Shown one piece after another: positions 34,027-47,000 of a stretch of 64,000 nt of DNA. Both the position numbers and the translations under genes were made by a program. The notes beneath the pieces are model-generated. The model had not been told where the DNA came from. It worked only from the letters and a program-made list of their open reading frames with translations, and did not search any database. The stretch comes from Klebsormidium nitens. Taxonomy: Eukaryota > Streptophyta > Klebsormidiophyceae > Klebsormidiales > Klebsormidiaceae. The stretch spans positions 62,001 to 126,000 of the forward strand of contig DF237078.1 of NCBI GenBank assembly GCA_000708835.1, read 5' to 3'. Positions within the stretch are counted from its first letter, which is position 1. Each line of letters opens with the position of its first letter.

Positions 34027-36804
34027 ATGCAATCGCTTCTTCTCTGTGACGCAAGCGACACCCGCGAAGCTGGCCGAGACAGGAACCAGGACGGTATCAA
34101 GTCCTCTTACTTTTTCTCCAGCAACTTTGACTCTGATCTGCAGGCGAGGCTAGCAGACTTTGCGCAGTTCCCGTTCTCCGCCGCATCTGCACTGCTGGCT
34201 GGACCACCAAGGAGGCAAGTGCTCTGTCTTGTCATTGCTGACAGCTTTAGTTGCACTTTTTGGTGCAAATTGCAGTACTCACTCAAAACATTCCACGGCC
34301 CATTGTTCAGCTCCTCCTTGCATCCTTCTGATTACAACCAAGGCTTTAGGTTTCTTACTTGATGGTGAGGGCACATTTGTTGTACAGTGCTGCTCTCTTC
34401 TGCTTTCATGAAGAAAATGAGGCGCATATGGATGCCTGATACGGCCTGATTCTTATCATTGGGCCGAACCATGTATGCAGTGGAAAGACTACCCTTCTCT
34501 TTCAGTACGCCCACAACCACCTGCTGGAAAATCCGCATGACACTGCGCTTGTCATAGCCAAACGGCAGCGACTGGAAGGAGCCCCACCACTTCTGCCGCA
34601 AGTGAGGCAACCACGTATTTACCAGATTCCATTCGGTGCGCCAAAGCATTGCGCCCGTTTTTCTGCGAGTGTCCAGATTGTTACAAAGAAGGGCACTGCT
34701 AAGTTCAAAAGATACTGAGCCCCAACATCCCTACAGTCCAGCCTCTCAAGAGAGGGCATGTGTCTAAACGTACACAACCTCGTTGATTCTATGGAAGTTA
34801 GAAGCATGCTCAATGATACTCTGTGGATCTTTCTTCTTCAGGGCGTAACCAAGACTTCCTTGCCGTACGAACGGCTTCATCTGCGGTGAGTGCAGGGCAT
34901 GTTAAGCAATGCATGGGCTGAGTGGTTGCAGGCCCGCCTCCACGATGGTGCAAAACTCATGAATCTCCAATAATCAATCCCTGAAAGCAGAGCAGACATG
35001 TGCCCCCGGTGGCTTTTGCCCTGCCTTTCCATGACGCTGCTCTCCTGCTTAGGATGCTCTTCTCCTCCAATCATGCAATCTCGTGACGGAGCGGATTGTT
35101 CTCCCGGTCAGGTACCTGGACAGTGACCGCGAGCTGCGGAAGTTCTTTGCGTGCATCCATCTTCTGGAGAGTCTTCCAAGTCTGATCATAGTTGATGACT
35201 TTGCCGACTTCTTCTCCGAGAGGTGAGATACTTTCCTCTTTGCATTGAATCCTGGGTGGAGTCAGCCTGAGCTGAAACTGAACTTTTTGGGGCATTCCTT
35301 CGAATCTGAACATTGACATGCGAGGCAATCATCACATGCATAAGGTGACAGAGAATTTGATCCTTTGCACGAATTCATGCCAAACTTGCACGCGACAGAT
35401 CGCTTTGCCTACTCTACAAGTTTGAAATCACAGTGATTGCCTTCTCCAGTCCTTCAGGAGGCACATTCCCCAAAATCCACCACCAGTTTGCTGATGAGAG
35501 ATGCCCTGACAGCTCTCTTGGTCGATAACACAGGTCGAGCAATTGCAGATAGATGTGGCTCATACTGAGTCGATTCGTCCCTCACTCTGAATGTCCCTGC
35601 TCTGCAGTAGAGTCGGAGAGCATGGCATCCCCACAAAGAGCCGGGAGCAGGTCTTTGTCAAGACCCTCGCTCTCCTTCATGAGGCGGGTTGCTTCATCAG
35701 GTAAGTGCCACGAAAGACTCCCTTTGCACCGATTTGCGCAGTTCCTCTATCAGGATAATTCCCACCTTGGGAAGTTTCAAAAAGAAAGTTTGGAGGAGGG
35801 TCAGCATGAATCTCATCTTCGAAGTTTGGACTCAGTTCGGTGTGAAATGGGCTTGATCGATCGAGTGGACGCGGCAATCCCAGCAAGTTAGATTTACGAA
35901 AGATATTCCTAGCCGTTGCGGAACATGTCACTGTAATGTTAACAAGAGAGGCAAAGGGTTTGCCTGACAGGCAAGCAATCTGCCAGTTGAGTTTGTTGTG
36001 CATTCTGCCCGCTCAAATCATGTTCTTTTTAGCGTTGAGCCGCTTGCTGTGTCTCTTTCATGAGCCACCGCGTGCCTTCATGATCTCGATCCGGAAGTTT
36101 GGACCGTCATATCCACGTGGATCCTCCCTGGACACTGAAGGACCGACGGGATCTCCACCCGCACAGCCTGTTTCGTTGATTCCGTGCAGAATCAGGCGCG
36201 CTCTTGCTAGTAAACGCGCCATGTGTGACGTGCGTACAGGCAATCGAAGCAGAGACCGTGTACCATTCTTGTGTCCGATACCAACGTAGGAGAGATGCCC
36301 CGGAACTTGTACTTGTACCAACGGTGGATCCCACTGTCTGTCAAAATCAAAGGTATGCGGCTTTGAAGAGGAGAAGCTTTTCACAAGATCTGTGCACGCC
36401 ACAGTCAGCCTCGTTCGTTTCTGAAAGAGCGCTCTCCAGTAGAATGTATCATTTTCTGTTTGGAACTTGCCTCTTCTTGCACAAGTGAAAGAGAGGTTCC
36501 GTTTTGGCAGCGACAGACGAACTTGCCCGTCTTGAACCCTTGTTGTGACATACAACGGTGAGCATCCCTTGCCTCTTCTTCCTCTTATCTTTTCAATGCT
36601 CCAGGATAAATTTTTACAGATGGCGTGGGCAACATGTTCACCGCGTCCGCATGTGATGCGGGGTCTGGGGTGACTTTGCGCGCCAGCTACTCCATCACTG
36701 CCGCTTCCTTGATCCTTGAGCACATCGACGGGAAGCAATCAAATGATCAAGAACAGGGTAGCAGCGCTTGGGCTGCAGACCCGACGCTGGGCCTTGCATC
36801 TTAG
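34027..36804 (+). CDS. SWSAP1: SWSAP1-like RecA-fold ATPase (Shu-complex type recombination factor)
   Basis: Seven exons join in phase: 34027-34214, 34481-34601, 34842-34885, 35112-35222, 35608-35700, 36240-36352, 36620-36804, giving 284 residues. The first intron needs a GC donor (GGAG-GCAAGT), and splicing there builds an intact Walker A, GPPRSGKTTLLF, across the junction. Walker B is LIIVDDF (exon 4), preceded by DRELRKFFACIHLL; this spacing and wording resemble animal SWSAP1 (RELF...PSLLLLDG). Later exons give TILVSDTN and YLYQRWIPLSVKI, typical of the RecA-like strand order. SWSAP1 pairs with SWS1/ZSWIM7 and helps RAD51 filaments in meiosis; that role here is inferred. Other small RAD51 paralogues are the alternative. 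The start Met at 34027 is the closest one to the conserved part. Confidence 0.72.
34215..34480 (+). other. GC-AG intron splitting the Walker A motif
   Basis: Exon 1 ends AGGAG and the intron starts GCAAGTGC; it ends TATGCAG before TGGAAAGAC. Using it restores Ser-Gly-Lys-Thr in the P-loop. No GT donor nearby gives an open, in-phase P-loop. Confidence 0.7.
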
Positions 36805-37555
36805 AGTCCATCACGCTGGAGACTTAGAGAACGCTGGTCACAATTAGTCAGCAATATCACAAGATCCGATGACTTCGAGCTAGAGACGTCCGGGTATTAT
36901 TCGATGCCATTGGCGCCCAGTATTTGATAGCGCGGGCATGCTACTTGACGAGTTCGGAAGATTCCTGAATCGAACATCTACTTTTCTCTTGACCGTACTA
37001 GCAGGTATTCCTGTGTTTTAACGACCCAGGTTGTGCACGCACACGACCGCGCGTGCAATTGTTGATCAAACTTGTAACCACATGTTTAAACAGTCTTACA
37101 AAATCCTTGTAGCCGGGAACGTCGGATCAATACACTGACCACCGGCTTTTACGAGCACCTATATATGATGCAAATCCTGATGCCGACACAAATGAAGACC
37201 TGATCGCTATGCATTATATACTGCATCGCGACTCAGCATTCAAGAGCTCAGGCTTGATGTAGTTAACCTAGGCGGGTAAGGATACGTATGATGCACCGTC
37301 CGATCCTGACGATGCTGCATCAATGTCGGCCCGCTTGCCATGCACCTAGTCGTTGCAAGCATTGAACGGCCGCGGATGCGCGTGTTCCAACGCGCATGGC
37401 TGAGTCTCACACGAGTACACCCCATGGCGAAATATTGCAGGTGAACTGTTGTGCAATCCTCGTATAGCTTGGAAACGTCGGACCCAGGGCAGATTCAGAT
37501 CACCGGCCAACGTCACGCCATGCCGCCCACATGCAGATATTGACTTGGCATGTTA
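36805..37555. other. Convergent spacer 3, palindrome-rich
   Basis: The 3' ends of the SWSAP1-like and CCDC13 genes meet here. No gene is seen. The sequence holds GCGCGC, GCATGC, CTATATATG, AACGCGCATGG and GGCCGCGG words and a near-perfect inverted repeat at 37204-37231. The texture matches spacers 1, 2 and 4. Confidence 0.55.
37204..37231. repeat. 10-bp inverted repeat (one mismatch), 8-base loop
   Basis: TCGCTATGCA (37204-37213) pairs with TCGCGATGCA read from the complement of 37222-37231. It lies in convergent spacer 3. Confidence 0.75.
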
Positions 37556-40500
37556 CTACAGGGCCAGGATGTTGCAGACTATGGGACCCATCACGGACTT
37601 GATCGTCTGCTCAATGGCACTTTCGACCCAGCTTCGCAGCGCCTTTCTAACTCGACAGCCCTTATCCTCTCCAACTGCAGCAGCCGACCTGCAAAAGAAG
37701 GACAAGCTCGTCACATCCCGCGGAGAATGAATGAGCGAGGTAGATTATGCCCGGTTATCATCCTTCTTCTCTGCCCGCTCTGAGGGTTCGTTACGAACAA
37801 TGTTTCGAGCAACGCACTGCACCCAACAAAAGCATCCCCATCCTTTAGAGACGCCACCTTGCGGAGAGCACCGCACGAAACGCCAGAAGAACTTCGAATC
37901 CTTTTTAAGTCCCGAATTTTATCCAGTGATCAATCAATGACCACGCTGACAAGGCCGGAATAGTGACCTGAGCGTTGAGGACCCACAGCAATCAAGAAGG
38001 GTAAACATCCGTTGTCATACTTCAGGTGCCACGAGCGGCCCCGAGCGGCGCTCACCGACGTGGTCCTTGTGCTGCTCGCTCTCCTGCACCTGGCTGCGCA
38101 GCACGGCCACCAGCTTCGCCAGCTTGTCCCGCTCCACCTCCACCCGCCGCAGCTCCTGCGCCGTCTCCTCCCGGTCTGGACAGCCACCGGGAGGAAATAG
38201 AGCTCAGCACAACCACAGATCTGGCCTGTGCTTGGCGCATACATTCAAGGTCGAGGAAGTCACCGGAAGCATAGAGTGAGCTCGCAACGCGATCTGGTGC
38301 GAGAGGTTCATTGATGGTCGAAGCTTTCAGATCGACTGGAAAGGGTAGCTCAACTATAAGAGCGGTCGATGGAAATGTTATCATTACGTACGGGTCGCAG
38401 CGCGAGGCCACCTGACTTCCCGGGCTACAAGCGGAGCTGGAGCCAAGGCGTTTGCCACGGAACATGCGAACACTCAAAAGTTCCTTTCACAATCAAGAGG
38501 GAAAAAAGGAGAAGACCATACTTTTTTCTTGTCGGGAACCGTGCGCCACCTGGGGTTCAAGCCGCTGCCAACACAGAAGCACTTGCAATATCATAGCAAA
38601 TGCCAGCCCCGGACTCTGAGAGACGAGGTACTTGCGGAACGCACCTGGCTTGCTGGCGGAGGCTAACTCCTGCAGGGCCTCAATGGCTTTCTCCTGCGCC
38701 TTGAGCTTCTTCTCCTGGAGATAATGTAAGTTGGACGTTCAAATCGCACCTAGCTTTGACAGACCGACCCCTGGAAATGCAACAAAGCTCAGGGTTTCAA
38801 GGTCAAAGATGTTGCCCAGCGGGCTCTGAGAGAGTCAATCTCGCCTATGCGAGAAAGATACGCGGGAGCCTCCCAAATGACACGAAGCTTTGTCCGTGCT
38901 CTCTTGCAAAGAGGGACCCTGGTACCGCCCATACCTGCTCTGAGTACTTGTACTTGAGCTCGCTGTACTGCGCCGCCAGCCGCTGCTCATCCCCGGCCGT
39001 CGAGGTGCGCTCCGACGGGACGTTTAAAGAAGAGCGTCGAGCAGTCTGCAGGAACCAACAAAAAGCGTCTCGTTGCCGAAGCAGATTGTCTGAGTTTACC
39101 AGCGACGGAGGGAAGCGGCTAATTTAGCATGAGGTAGTTGCAGAATCAAGCAGCAAACGGCTGCGAAAAGTCAACGCAGTGTAGGTTTGTCAGAGTTCAG
39201 ACGAACGAGCCCGCTTTGGCCGCTGTGCTTTGGTACAAGACAAGCTCCTCACGTTTTGGCAGGCCCAACGAGTAGGACAAGGAGGCGGCAAGGAAACCAA
39301 ATGCATGAAGCCTCAACCGACAGCAGATCCATTTAACGTAGAAGCAGACCGAAACGGAATGCTACAGAACCATGCTGAAGTCACACCTTTTTCAGGCTCG
39401 CGTTTTCTGCCCGCAGCGCGGATACGAGGCGGTCGTCGTTGGCCGTCTTGTTGAGCACCACCGCCAGCTTGTCCTTCAGACCGCGCACCTGGGACCGGGA
39501 GAAATGGGCGATGCTGACGTCGATGCAAACAACGAGAGCTTTTAAGTTGAGAGTTACCTTTTTGAGAGTGGCGGCTCGAGAATTAGAGGGTTTCGAGAAC
39601 ACAGAGTAGCAGATGTCCTCGTTTTCCGCAGAGATCGTAGAATTGCGTCGGAAAAAGAAAGGTCGAAAGTCACCGCTGTGTCGCTTCGAGCTTTATCTAA
39701 AACGGCGCTCCTGGCAGCCAACCGCCTCCTCGCAGCCCCTGGCGCGTGGAAAGCCTGACATTACGGTACTTTAAGCTCCGTCCGCAAAAGATGCTTTAAA
39801 TTCGTCATGCACCACAAGAAAGTAACAATTTATTTCCGATCGTTTCGCACAAACTCTCGAGCAAGCGGGACGGATCGAGGGACTCCTCGAATACAAATCC
39901 TGCGACTTGCTTCGCCCTCGTGAGGCTGCTCCTTGCTTCCTCTAGCCCACGTACTTTCGATCTTGGATTGTCTTTCTCTGTTCCCTCAAGCGCGATGACA
40001 GGAAGGAAAAATGCTGCCAGTGCCCCGTCAGTGTAACTTGTCCGAAGGACAATCTTTTCTTGCTTCGACACTCAAAGGACGCTTATTACAAGCGAAAAGC
40101 TAAGCTCAACATTAAAGAACGTTGCGAGCCGCACAGGTAGCTGTCAGCTTTCCATAGCCGCCCTCACCTCCCCCTCCAGCGTGCTCCTACGCGACACCGC
40201 CGCGTCGTGCTTCAGCTTGAGCCGACTCAGCTCTTCCCGCGCCTGCGCCAGCTCCGCCCCCACGTGCTCACTCTCGCGCCGCCGCTTTTCTTCCAGCGCC
40301 TCCAGCGTCTCGCGGTGCTGCTCGAACAGGCTGCTCGGACGTCCGCTAGTACCTGTCACGCTGTCCGAATCGGCGCCCGGCTGCTGCGCCAGCTTCGAGC
40401 GCAGCTCGCGGACTTTGTCCTGCGGCGAGGAGAAGAGGGTAAAGTTTGATTGGGGATCCGCCATTGCCATTTGCGCTTCGACGCCACAGTTCGGAGTGCG

Positions 40501-43090
40501 AGACTGATCTCGATTGGCGGGAAGAGAAGGAGGAAGATTATAGTTAGACAAGGTTGATAGCCTCGTCCGAAACATGTTGATGATCTCGTTCTGCCGACTG
40601 CAGAGAGGGCGAGTCCTGATGTCGAAGATTGAGAGTCGAGGAGTTCGAGAGGCCAGGAGTAATCAAACCGAGAAAGAACTTTTCTCACAGCACGGTGGCG
40701 TGACATCGAGACCAGTGTCCTACAATGGGTGGAACCCGTCGATCTTACTGGAAAGCGTGGACCCTTTTCAATTTGTGCAGACTGCGGCTGTCTTGTAGAT
40801 GGTTGTCGTTCAGAAGGGCTGATATCAGTCGTACTATTTGGGAGGCCAACACTGTTGTCGATCAGTTGCAGAAGCCAGAAGCGAAAGTTTAGACCGTTTT
40901 CTGAAACGCCTTGAGACCTTCATCGAAGCGTAATGAGTGCGGCAATGTAAGCTAAATCCAACAGCTTGGTCGCACACTTACACGTGCTACCGAAGGCCGT
41001 GTGAAAAATTCGCCCCGCCCGAATGAGACGGCTGTCTGCGTTGCAAAACGGGCTGAGGTACTATTTCGAATGGGAACACGCTTGTTCCTACTTGTCCTAC
41101 TTGAAGACAATCCAACATAAGCTTAGTGAACGTTAAAACGCCACTGAGAAAGGCACAACTCCACACGAGCGGTTCGTCATTCGCTTGTAGGTCCCTGCTG
41201 CATACTGCCAAGCGAGGCAAGTGTTGCCCGCTCGTAGCCCAGAGGCTTCTTTCAAACCTAGGGGACTTTGCTGCATCATACCAAACAATCTGCCCTTCCA
41301 AATATACTCCTTCATTCAATTAGACTTCACTCCACAGGACTACGGGTCCACAAGAAGAGCCACAATACCAGCTTCGCCACCTCCACCCCTCACCTTGAGC
41401 AGGCTGATCTGCTGCGCGCGTCCCTTCCAGTCCCCCCCTTCTTCCAAGACCCTCGCCAGCGGCACGTCCTCCCCCACTTCTTTTTGCAGCGCACGCTGTA
41501 AACGGGCGCACTCCCCCCGGGTGGCCGAAATCATCGCCTGGGCTTCGGCGAGGCGCTGGTGCGCCTGGCCCGCTTTTTCTTTCCATTCTGCCACCCCCCG
41601 TGCAAGCACCTCCGCCTGCTCTCCGCTGATGCTGCCCCGCCGCTGTGACTTGGAGGTGCTATCCTTCTCGGCAGCGAGCTGCAGGTTGCGGGAGAAAGCC
41701 CGATGCATGCGAGAGTAGTTCGATTCTGCCACCACTTTTGTCAGTAAATGGTGCAGAGTTGAAGAAGAGTGTTCTATAATCTTTTTCTCGTAATTGGAGA
41801 AACGCAGTACAGATTGACAAACTCTATCTGAACCCTGCGGAAACCAAAGCGGTGAGATCATGAAGTGTTCGTTACAAAGGGTGCGTTGTCTTCTTTGAAG
41901 GAACACATGAAGTTGTAGAACGAAGCAGAGAGTACGTTGATGAAGGTTCCCAACTCAATGCTGCCAGCCCAGTGACGATTGCCCAACTGTAGGTGGAACT
42001 GTGGAGCCTCTCTGTACGACAAGGAACAGCTAGAGGCAGACTCCTGAAGCAACAAAAGACAGCCTGAACTGAGAATCCTGGGCTCAAATGGGGGTTTCTC
42101 ACTATCTGGGAGGGGCAATGCCAAACATTTTCGACTTACCTGCTGTTGCAGAACTTCGACTTGGGACTTGAACTTGTTGGCTCGTGTCTTCTCCTTCTCG
42201 TAGGCTAGATTCAGAGCGCGGTTCTGAAGGGAAGGGGGGAAATTGTTTTTTTGTTAACATGCAGCGAAAAGGATTGGAGGGACCAGGCTGAGAACCTGGA
42301 CTACGCTGATTGCTGAGACAGTGACAACGCTGCTGCAAAATACATCAAGAGTAAGTGTGTTTTTGAAAGCGAAGGCATGGCCGCAGTCACCTTCCTAGAC
42401 AGCTCCACCACCTTGGCCCCGTGGACATCATGCTCATCCCCATCAGCTACTGCTGCCGCCAATATCCTGCAGTCAGGGTTAGAAATCAGATCTACCTTCC
42501 GTTACATTGCTTCTGTGTTTTCCATCAACTTGACTTGACTCATGGAGCTGGGGAAGAGTTTCAGTGGTAGGACTCTGCACCAACACAAGGGGAGATTGCT
42601 GGCAGAAGATTGGCCCTGTGAAAGTTGAGCCCTCACCGGAGAGATGAGAGCTCCTTGTCCCGCTCATCTAACTGTCTCTCTAGCTGCGCACAGTGCTCTC
42701 TGAGGGCTTCCAACTCCTGCGACCCCTGCAGAGGAGTGAACGTGGTTTTAGCCTGAGCATCCTGGGAACCTGCCCCCTAAAATAGAAGGCGGTTTGGACA
42801 CTCGAGCTGGGGCTGTTGTATACTTCGAAGCAAAGATTGAGGATCATATCAGTTCCAGCTGCAGGCAACCAATGCAGCATGATCATGTGCTAGATCAATC
42901 TGCAATTGCAGTGAGCATGGGACACTGATTTTCATCAGGATATTGGAACCAAAACTTGCGGATTGACAAGATTGAGAAACCGAGGTCCCCAACACTTTTG
43001 TAGGTCCGCAAGCTCATTTGCAACAGCAAACAATTGCGAAATGTCTAGATTGCAATGCAGACCCACCTCTTCGACCTGAAAAGCTGGCAT
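37556..43090 (-). CDS. CCDC13: CCDC13 homologue (centriolar/ciliary coiled-coil protein)
   Basis: In animals CCDC13 is a centriolar-satellite protein needed for cilium assembly. Eleven exons join in phase: 43090-43067, 42725-42637, 42466-42391, 42223-42140, 41678-41394, 40419-40168, 39488-39387, 39045-38935, 38714-38645, 38175-38056, 37674-37556, giving 443 residues, shorter than the roughly 700 of the human protein. Almost all of it is heptad-rich coiled coil. Family blocks are visible: AKVVELSRKNRAL in exons 3-4, EVGEDVPLARVLEEGGDWKGRAQQ and KVRELRSKL in exons 5-6, and ERDKLAKLVAVLRSQVQES in exon 10, in the same order as in animals. The first exon (MPAFQVEE) is short and tentative. Its presence implies that the organism, or its recent ancestor, builds flagella. 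Confidence 0.85.
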
Positions 43091-44053
43091 TGCTTCTGAC
43101 CTAGTAGCTGCGTATTGCCTCTAAAGTTCTGAAATGCTAGCAATCTCAGCTCCACATCTGAGACAGGTGAGGTTCACAGCTCTGTGGTGATCATGCAGAT
43201 TCAGTACAGCTTCAAAAGGACGTGAGCAAAGATAGATAGTGCAAGCAAGCAGCAAAGACTTGTGAAATTCTGTAGCAACCTGGTCAATCACAATTCCGAA
43301 CCCTAATCTAAGCAAGAACCCTAATCTCCTCCCGCTCCTTCCACAGAACCAAGAAAGCGCTGGTGCCCATTGCAACCTGTGCCTTCACCTCTGGCATGGC
43401 GCCATTCACCTCTGCAAATGTGAGTCCAGACTCCACACGTTTCGCCATTTGACAACAGATACCTAATAAAGTTACTGGCCGGCACTCAAATTGGAATGGC
43501 GCCATTGGCGTTGACGTAGGAATGCTGAGATGACGTCTCCCGGCTTATACGTAATTCGCCTGTTTGCGGAACCGCTTGGGTTCCTTATGATGAAGTACCC
43601 ACACCTCCGTATACGATATGCTCACCGCGCAATTGACTTCCGCTGCCCGCAGGTCGAAGAAGGCAAATCCCGTATTTTCCGGTCGCGGTTTCCACACTCC
43701 CAGCAGGATGGGTACATGCAGTACTGCCCACGTTTTGGGTATATTATGCAGGCAGCTGACGTCGAGGGGACGGTTGGGACTTGGATCAGCACAGGGAGGC
43801 AGTTGAACAGTTATTCTGGGAAAGCAGCACAGCAGCCGAGCAAAGCGCTTGTTCAAAGCAAGACCTTCTTCCATGTCCGATCAGCGCCTGCTTCCTGAAA
43901 TGAGCAAGACTTTTGTTGGGGTGCACGAGCTGATGCAGGACTAGATCGTTCGTTTGCGCAACGTCGCACCAGGACTCCGGGGTGGTCGGAGCGAGGGGTA
44001 TTTCTGGTCCCCTGCGGTGTCCTGTGTGCTCAGATTCGATATTGATAAGAAGC
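43091..44053. other. Divergent intergenic region CCDC13 / PPI1-like
   Basis: No gene is supported here. Open frames at 43308-43505 and 43530-43898 lack family resemblance and convincing splice partners. The region presumably holds promoters for both genes. Confidence 0.5.
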
Positions 44054-47000
44054 ATGGGACCGGTTTTGGCGGAAGGGGAGGTCAATCCACGGCCTGCTCC
44101 AGTAGTGGACTATAAGGCTGCGGCTGCTCGAGGTGATCGGGTACCCCGTATGGTGAAAGCTTTGGAGTCAAAGCTGAAGGCATCAGATCCGAGCTCAGAG
44201 TTTGTCAATGGAGTCAAGCATAAGGGAGAAAAGGCACAAGCAGAAAACAAGGTGGTGCACACAAACGGGACGGCGCGTGATGAAAATGGGAGCTTGGACC
44301 AATCGAAGCAGAACAAACCTCCCAGCGAACCGGTTGCTGATGTGAAGACTGATGTGAAGAGGACCGCGGTAGTGCCAGAGCCTCAGGCACAGGATGGTTG
44401 GGAGCCTGCCGAAGCCCCGGGCAGCCATAAGCAGGAAGCGCCAAGTGGCCATAGGCAAGAGAGCGCAGCCAAGGGCAAAGTTACTGAAATTGGCAAAAAG
44501 GATGCAGAGAAGAAACCCCCAATTCTCCCAGCGCCTCCTCGCGCTGCTCCTCAGCCAGCCCTGGTAGAAGCTGCATCAACCTTGAGCAGGCCTGTGGTTG
44601 CTTCAGCTGCAAAGGAAAAGACAGATAAGCAGACAGCGGATGAGCCACGGGAGGAAGGGGCTGCTCCGGATGTTGCAGCTGCTTCTACGGATCAGGTGCA
44701 GCAGGAGGAGAAGCCGACCCGCACATTCTGCCTCGTCAGAATTCCTCGGCCAGATGGCTCCATCGGGGGTGCCGCCATCCGAGAAGCAGAAAACAGGATG
44801 AAAGACAAGCGGGAGAAGCAGGAGTTCCTTACTGTAGCCGTCCGCTTGAGACAGGTATGAGTCTGGAGATAGATTGTGATTGTGGTTTGTCTGTTGAGCT
44901 TTTCGTCGATAGGTTGACGCGCTAAAGACCCTCGTTGAAGCCAATTGCCATGTGTCTGATACCCAGACTGCAATAGCAAGCGACGTGCTTCAAAAGCTGA
45001 TTTGCCAATGAGATCAGAATTACCCCTATCTGAAGGCTGACCTCAGTTTTCAAAATGTGGGTGCAGATCAGCAGGAACGAAGCCAACGGCAAGGTCAAAG
45101 AAGCGCTGGAGACGCTGAAGGCTGTCCGGGCAGAGATAAAGAGCAGGGTTGACCTGGTCAAGCCCATGTGGGAAACCCAGCGGAAGCTGCAGGAAGCGGG
45201 CAAGTTGGCAAACTCGAAGCGGAGGGATCTCCCATGTGCCACTGAAGCGGAGCTTGATCAGAAGGTAAGGGGGTTTGCACGCACCCTTGTGATCCAAGTT
45301 GTCCACCAGAGAAGTGGCCAGTGCATTCATGGTGATTGTGCTCAAATTCATCACATTGGGATTGCTATTCAAAGAGTTGAGTGCGTGCACTGGCCCTGAT
45401 TTGGAGGAGCTACCGCAGGTCAAGTCCTGATAGCTGCTCGGATTTGTGCCGCAGATCCAGCAATTGGAGTACACGCGGCAGCATGAGAGTCAATCATTGA
45501 CCGAGGAGAAGCGGATCCTGCGTGAAATTCGGCAGCTGGAGAGCTCAAGGGAGCAGGTCAAGGCCAATTCGGCACTGCTTTCGCAGTATTCGAGCTCAGG
45601 CGCTGAACGAGAGTCCATCAGCACCCAGCTGAAAGTGAGCACGTTGAGCGCTTTTCTCGTAATTCTTGCTCGACTTTTTCCTAGGGTTCAGTCTGCATGT
45701 CTTCAAAGAAGTCTTGCCGGGCTTCTTTTCACACCTTGGTGGTCTTGGATAGCTGCACCTTGAGACAGTGGATAACGACCTTAGGTTTTGCCTGTATTGC
45801 CGAGTCAAGGGTTTTTGATAGAGTCTCATACGGCTCCTCCTGATTTCTCTCTGCAGCCCTTGCAAGAGGAACTTGAGACGCTGCGCGCTGAGGAGAGTGA
45901 GGCCAAGAAAGCTCTTGATCTCGTGGATGCGGAGCAGAAGGAGCTGAACAAGGGGGTGGAGGAGCTCCTAGCGCAGAGGGAGGAGGCCCGGGAAGAGCAC
46001 CGAGCTGCGTACGAGGAGCTGAAGAAGCTGCGACAGCAAGCTGCACAAAGGGTGAGCATAAATTTACAGTTCGTGGATGATTCACTGCGTGATGAATCAA
46101 TGCAAGCAGTATGTACATGTGGGGTCCTTGCAAAGCATGACTGCGAACCCAATGACTGAATTTGCAGCCGCACCCTAGATAAGTTTGTGCTCTTGAGTCT
46201 TCAAGGTTGCCAATCAGCCTCCTTTTGGCTTGTTGCTGGTTTCTGGGATGAAACTTCAGCTTTTAAGGCTCGACTTTTGTTGAGAGGAGCAGCGGTGATT
46301 CGATGGGTGCTTCTTCAGCTGGCATCTTACGTCTATGCAGGATCATGACTACTATCAAAACCGGCGAGACATCCAAAAATTTAAGCAGCTGGCTGCGCAA
46401 AGGGACATCCCGGCACTGGAGGAGTTTGCACATACTCAGGCAAGGACTTCGGATCCGTATGTTGGTGCACGGTTGTCAGCAATTAAGATCGTATTCTGCT
46501 GCATCTTTGTCAGAGGTGTCTCTGTTGCCCCCAGGCTTTGGACAACCCTCCTATCACTGCCGACTCATCTGGCAAGGAGAGAAGGAAGGGGGGATGCAAC
46601 AGAGAAAGCCGCCTGTCAGACCAATCCGCGCAAGACAGTCGCAGAGGGGCCTCTAGGCAATGTTCGTTGGCACTAGGCTCAAATGATGCAGGAGCTTCCT
46701 CCATGCTTACAAAGTGGATCCATGCCAGTAATATATGTTGCAGACGGTAGCTACAATCGTCATGGTTTGAAGGCATACTGCAGATTACATCTCGCGCTTC
46801 ATAGCGGTAGCTTAAAGTCTCTCTTTGCGGATGCGCAGGTGGAGGGGATCATGGCGCGTTTCAGCACCGACGCAGCCTACCGGGCGACGTACGTGAAGAA
46901 CAACGAGATCAGCACTCTGCGCCGCTTTGGCAGCCTGGACACGCGGTCCCCCGGGGTGGACGAGGACCCCGCGCCCCTCAGCCCCACTGCCGAGAGGGGC

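Noticed and set aside
36480-36554. Extra exon in the SWSAP1-like gene encoding SVLAATDELARLEPLL then stop
   Set aside because: It would fit the phase and end the protein early, but the acceptor is weak and skipping it to 36620 gives a continuation that better matches the RecA-like fold. It remains possible as an alternative ending.
39805-40071. Minus-strand frame in a CCDC13 intron starting KVRGLEEARSSLTRAKQ
   Set aside because: It resembles the coiled-coil exons superficially, but no acceptor and donor place it in phase, and the flanking exons 40419-40168 and 39488-39387 already join cleanly.
43308-43505. Minus-strand frame upstream of CCDC13 (LVLWKEREEIR)
   Set aside because: No donor connects it in phase to the second CCDC13 exon; the short exon at 43090-43067 fits better.
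43982-44053. 24-residue N-terminal extension of the PPI1-like protein
   Set aside because: It would start at GTG. The first ATG in frame is at 44054.
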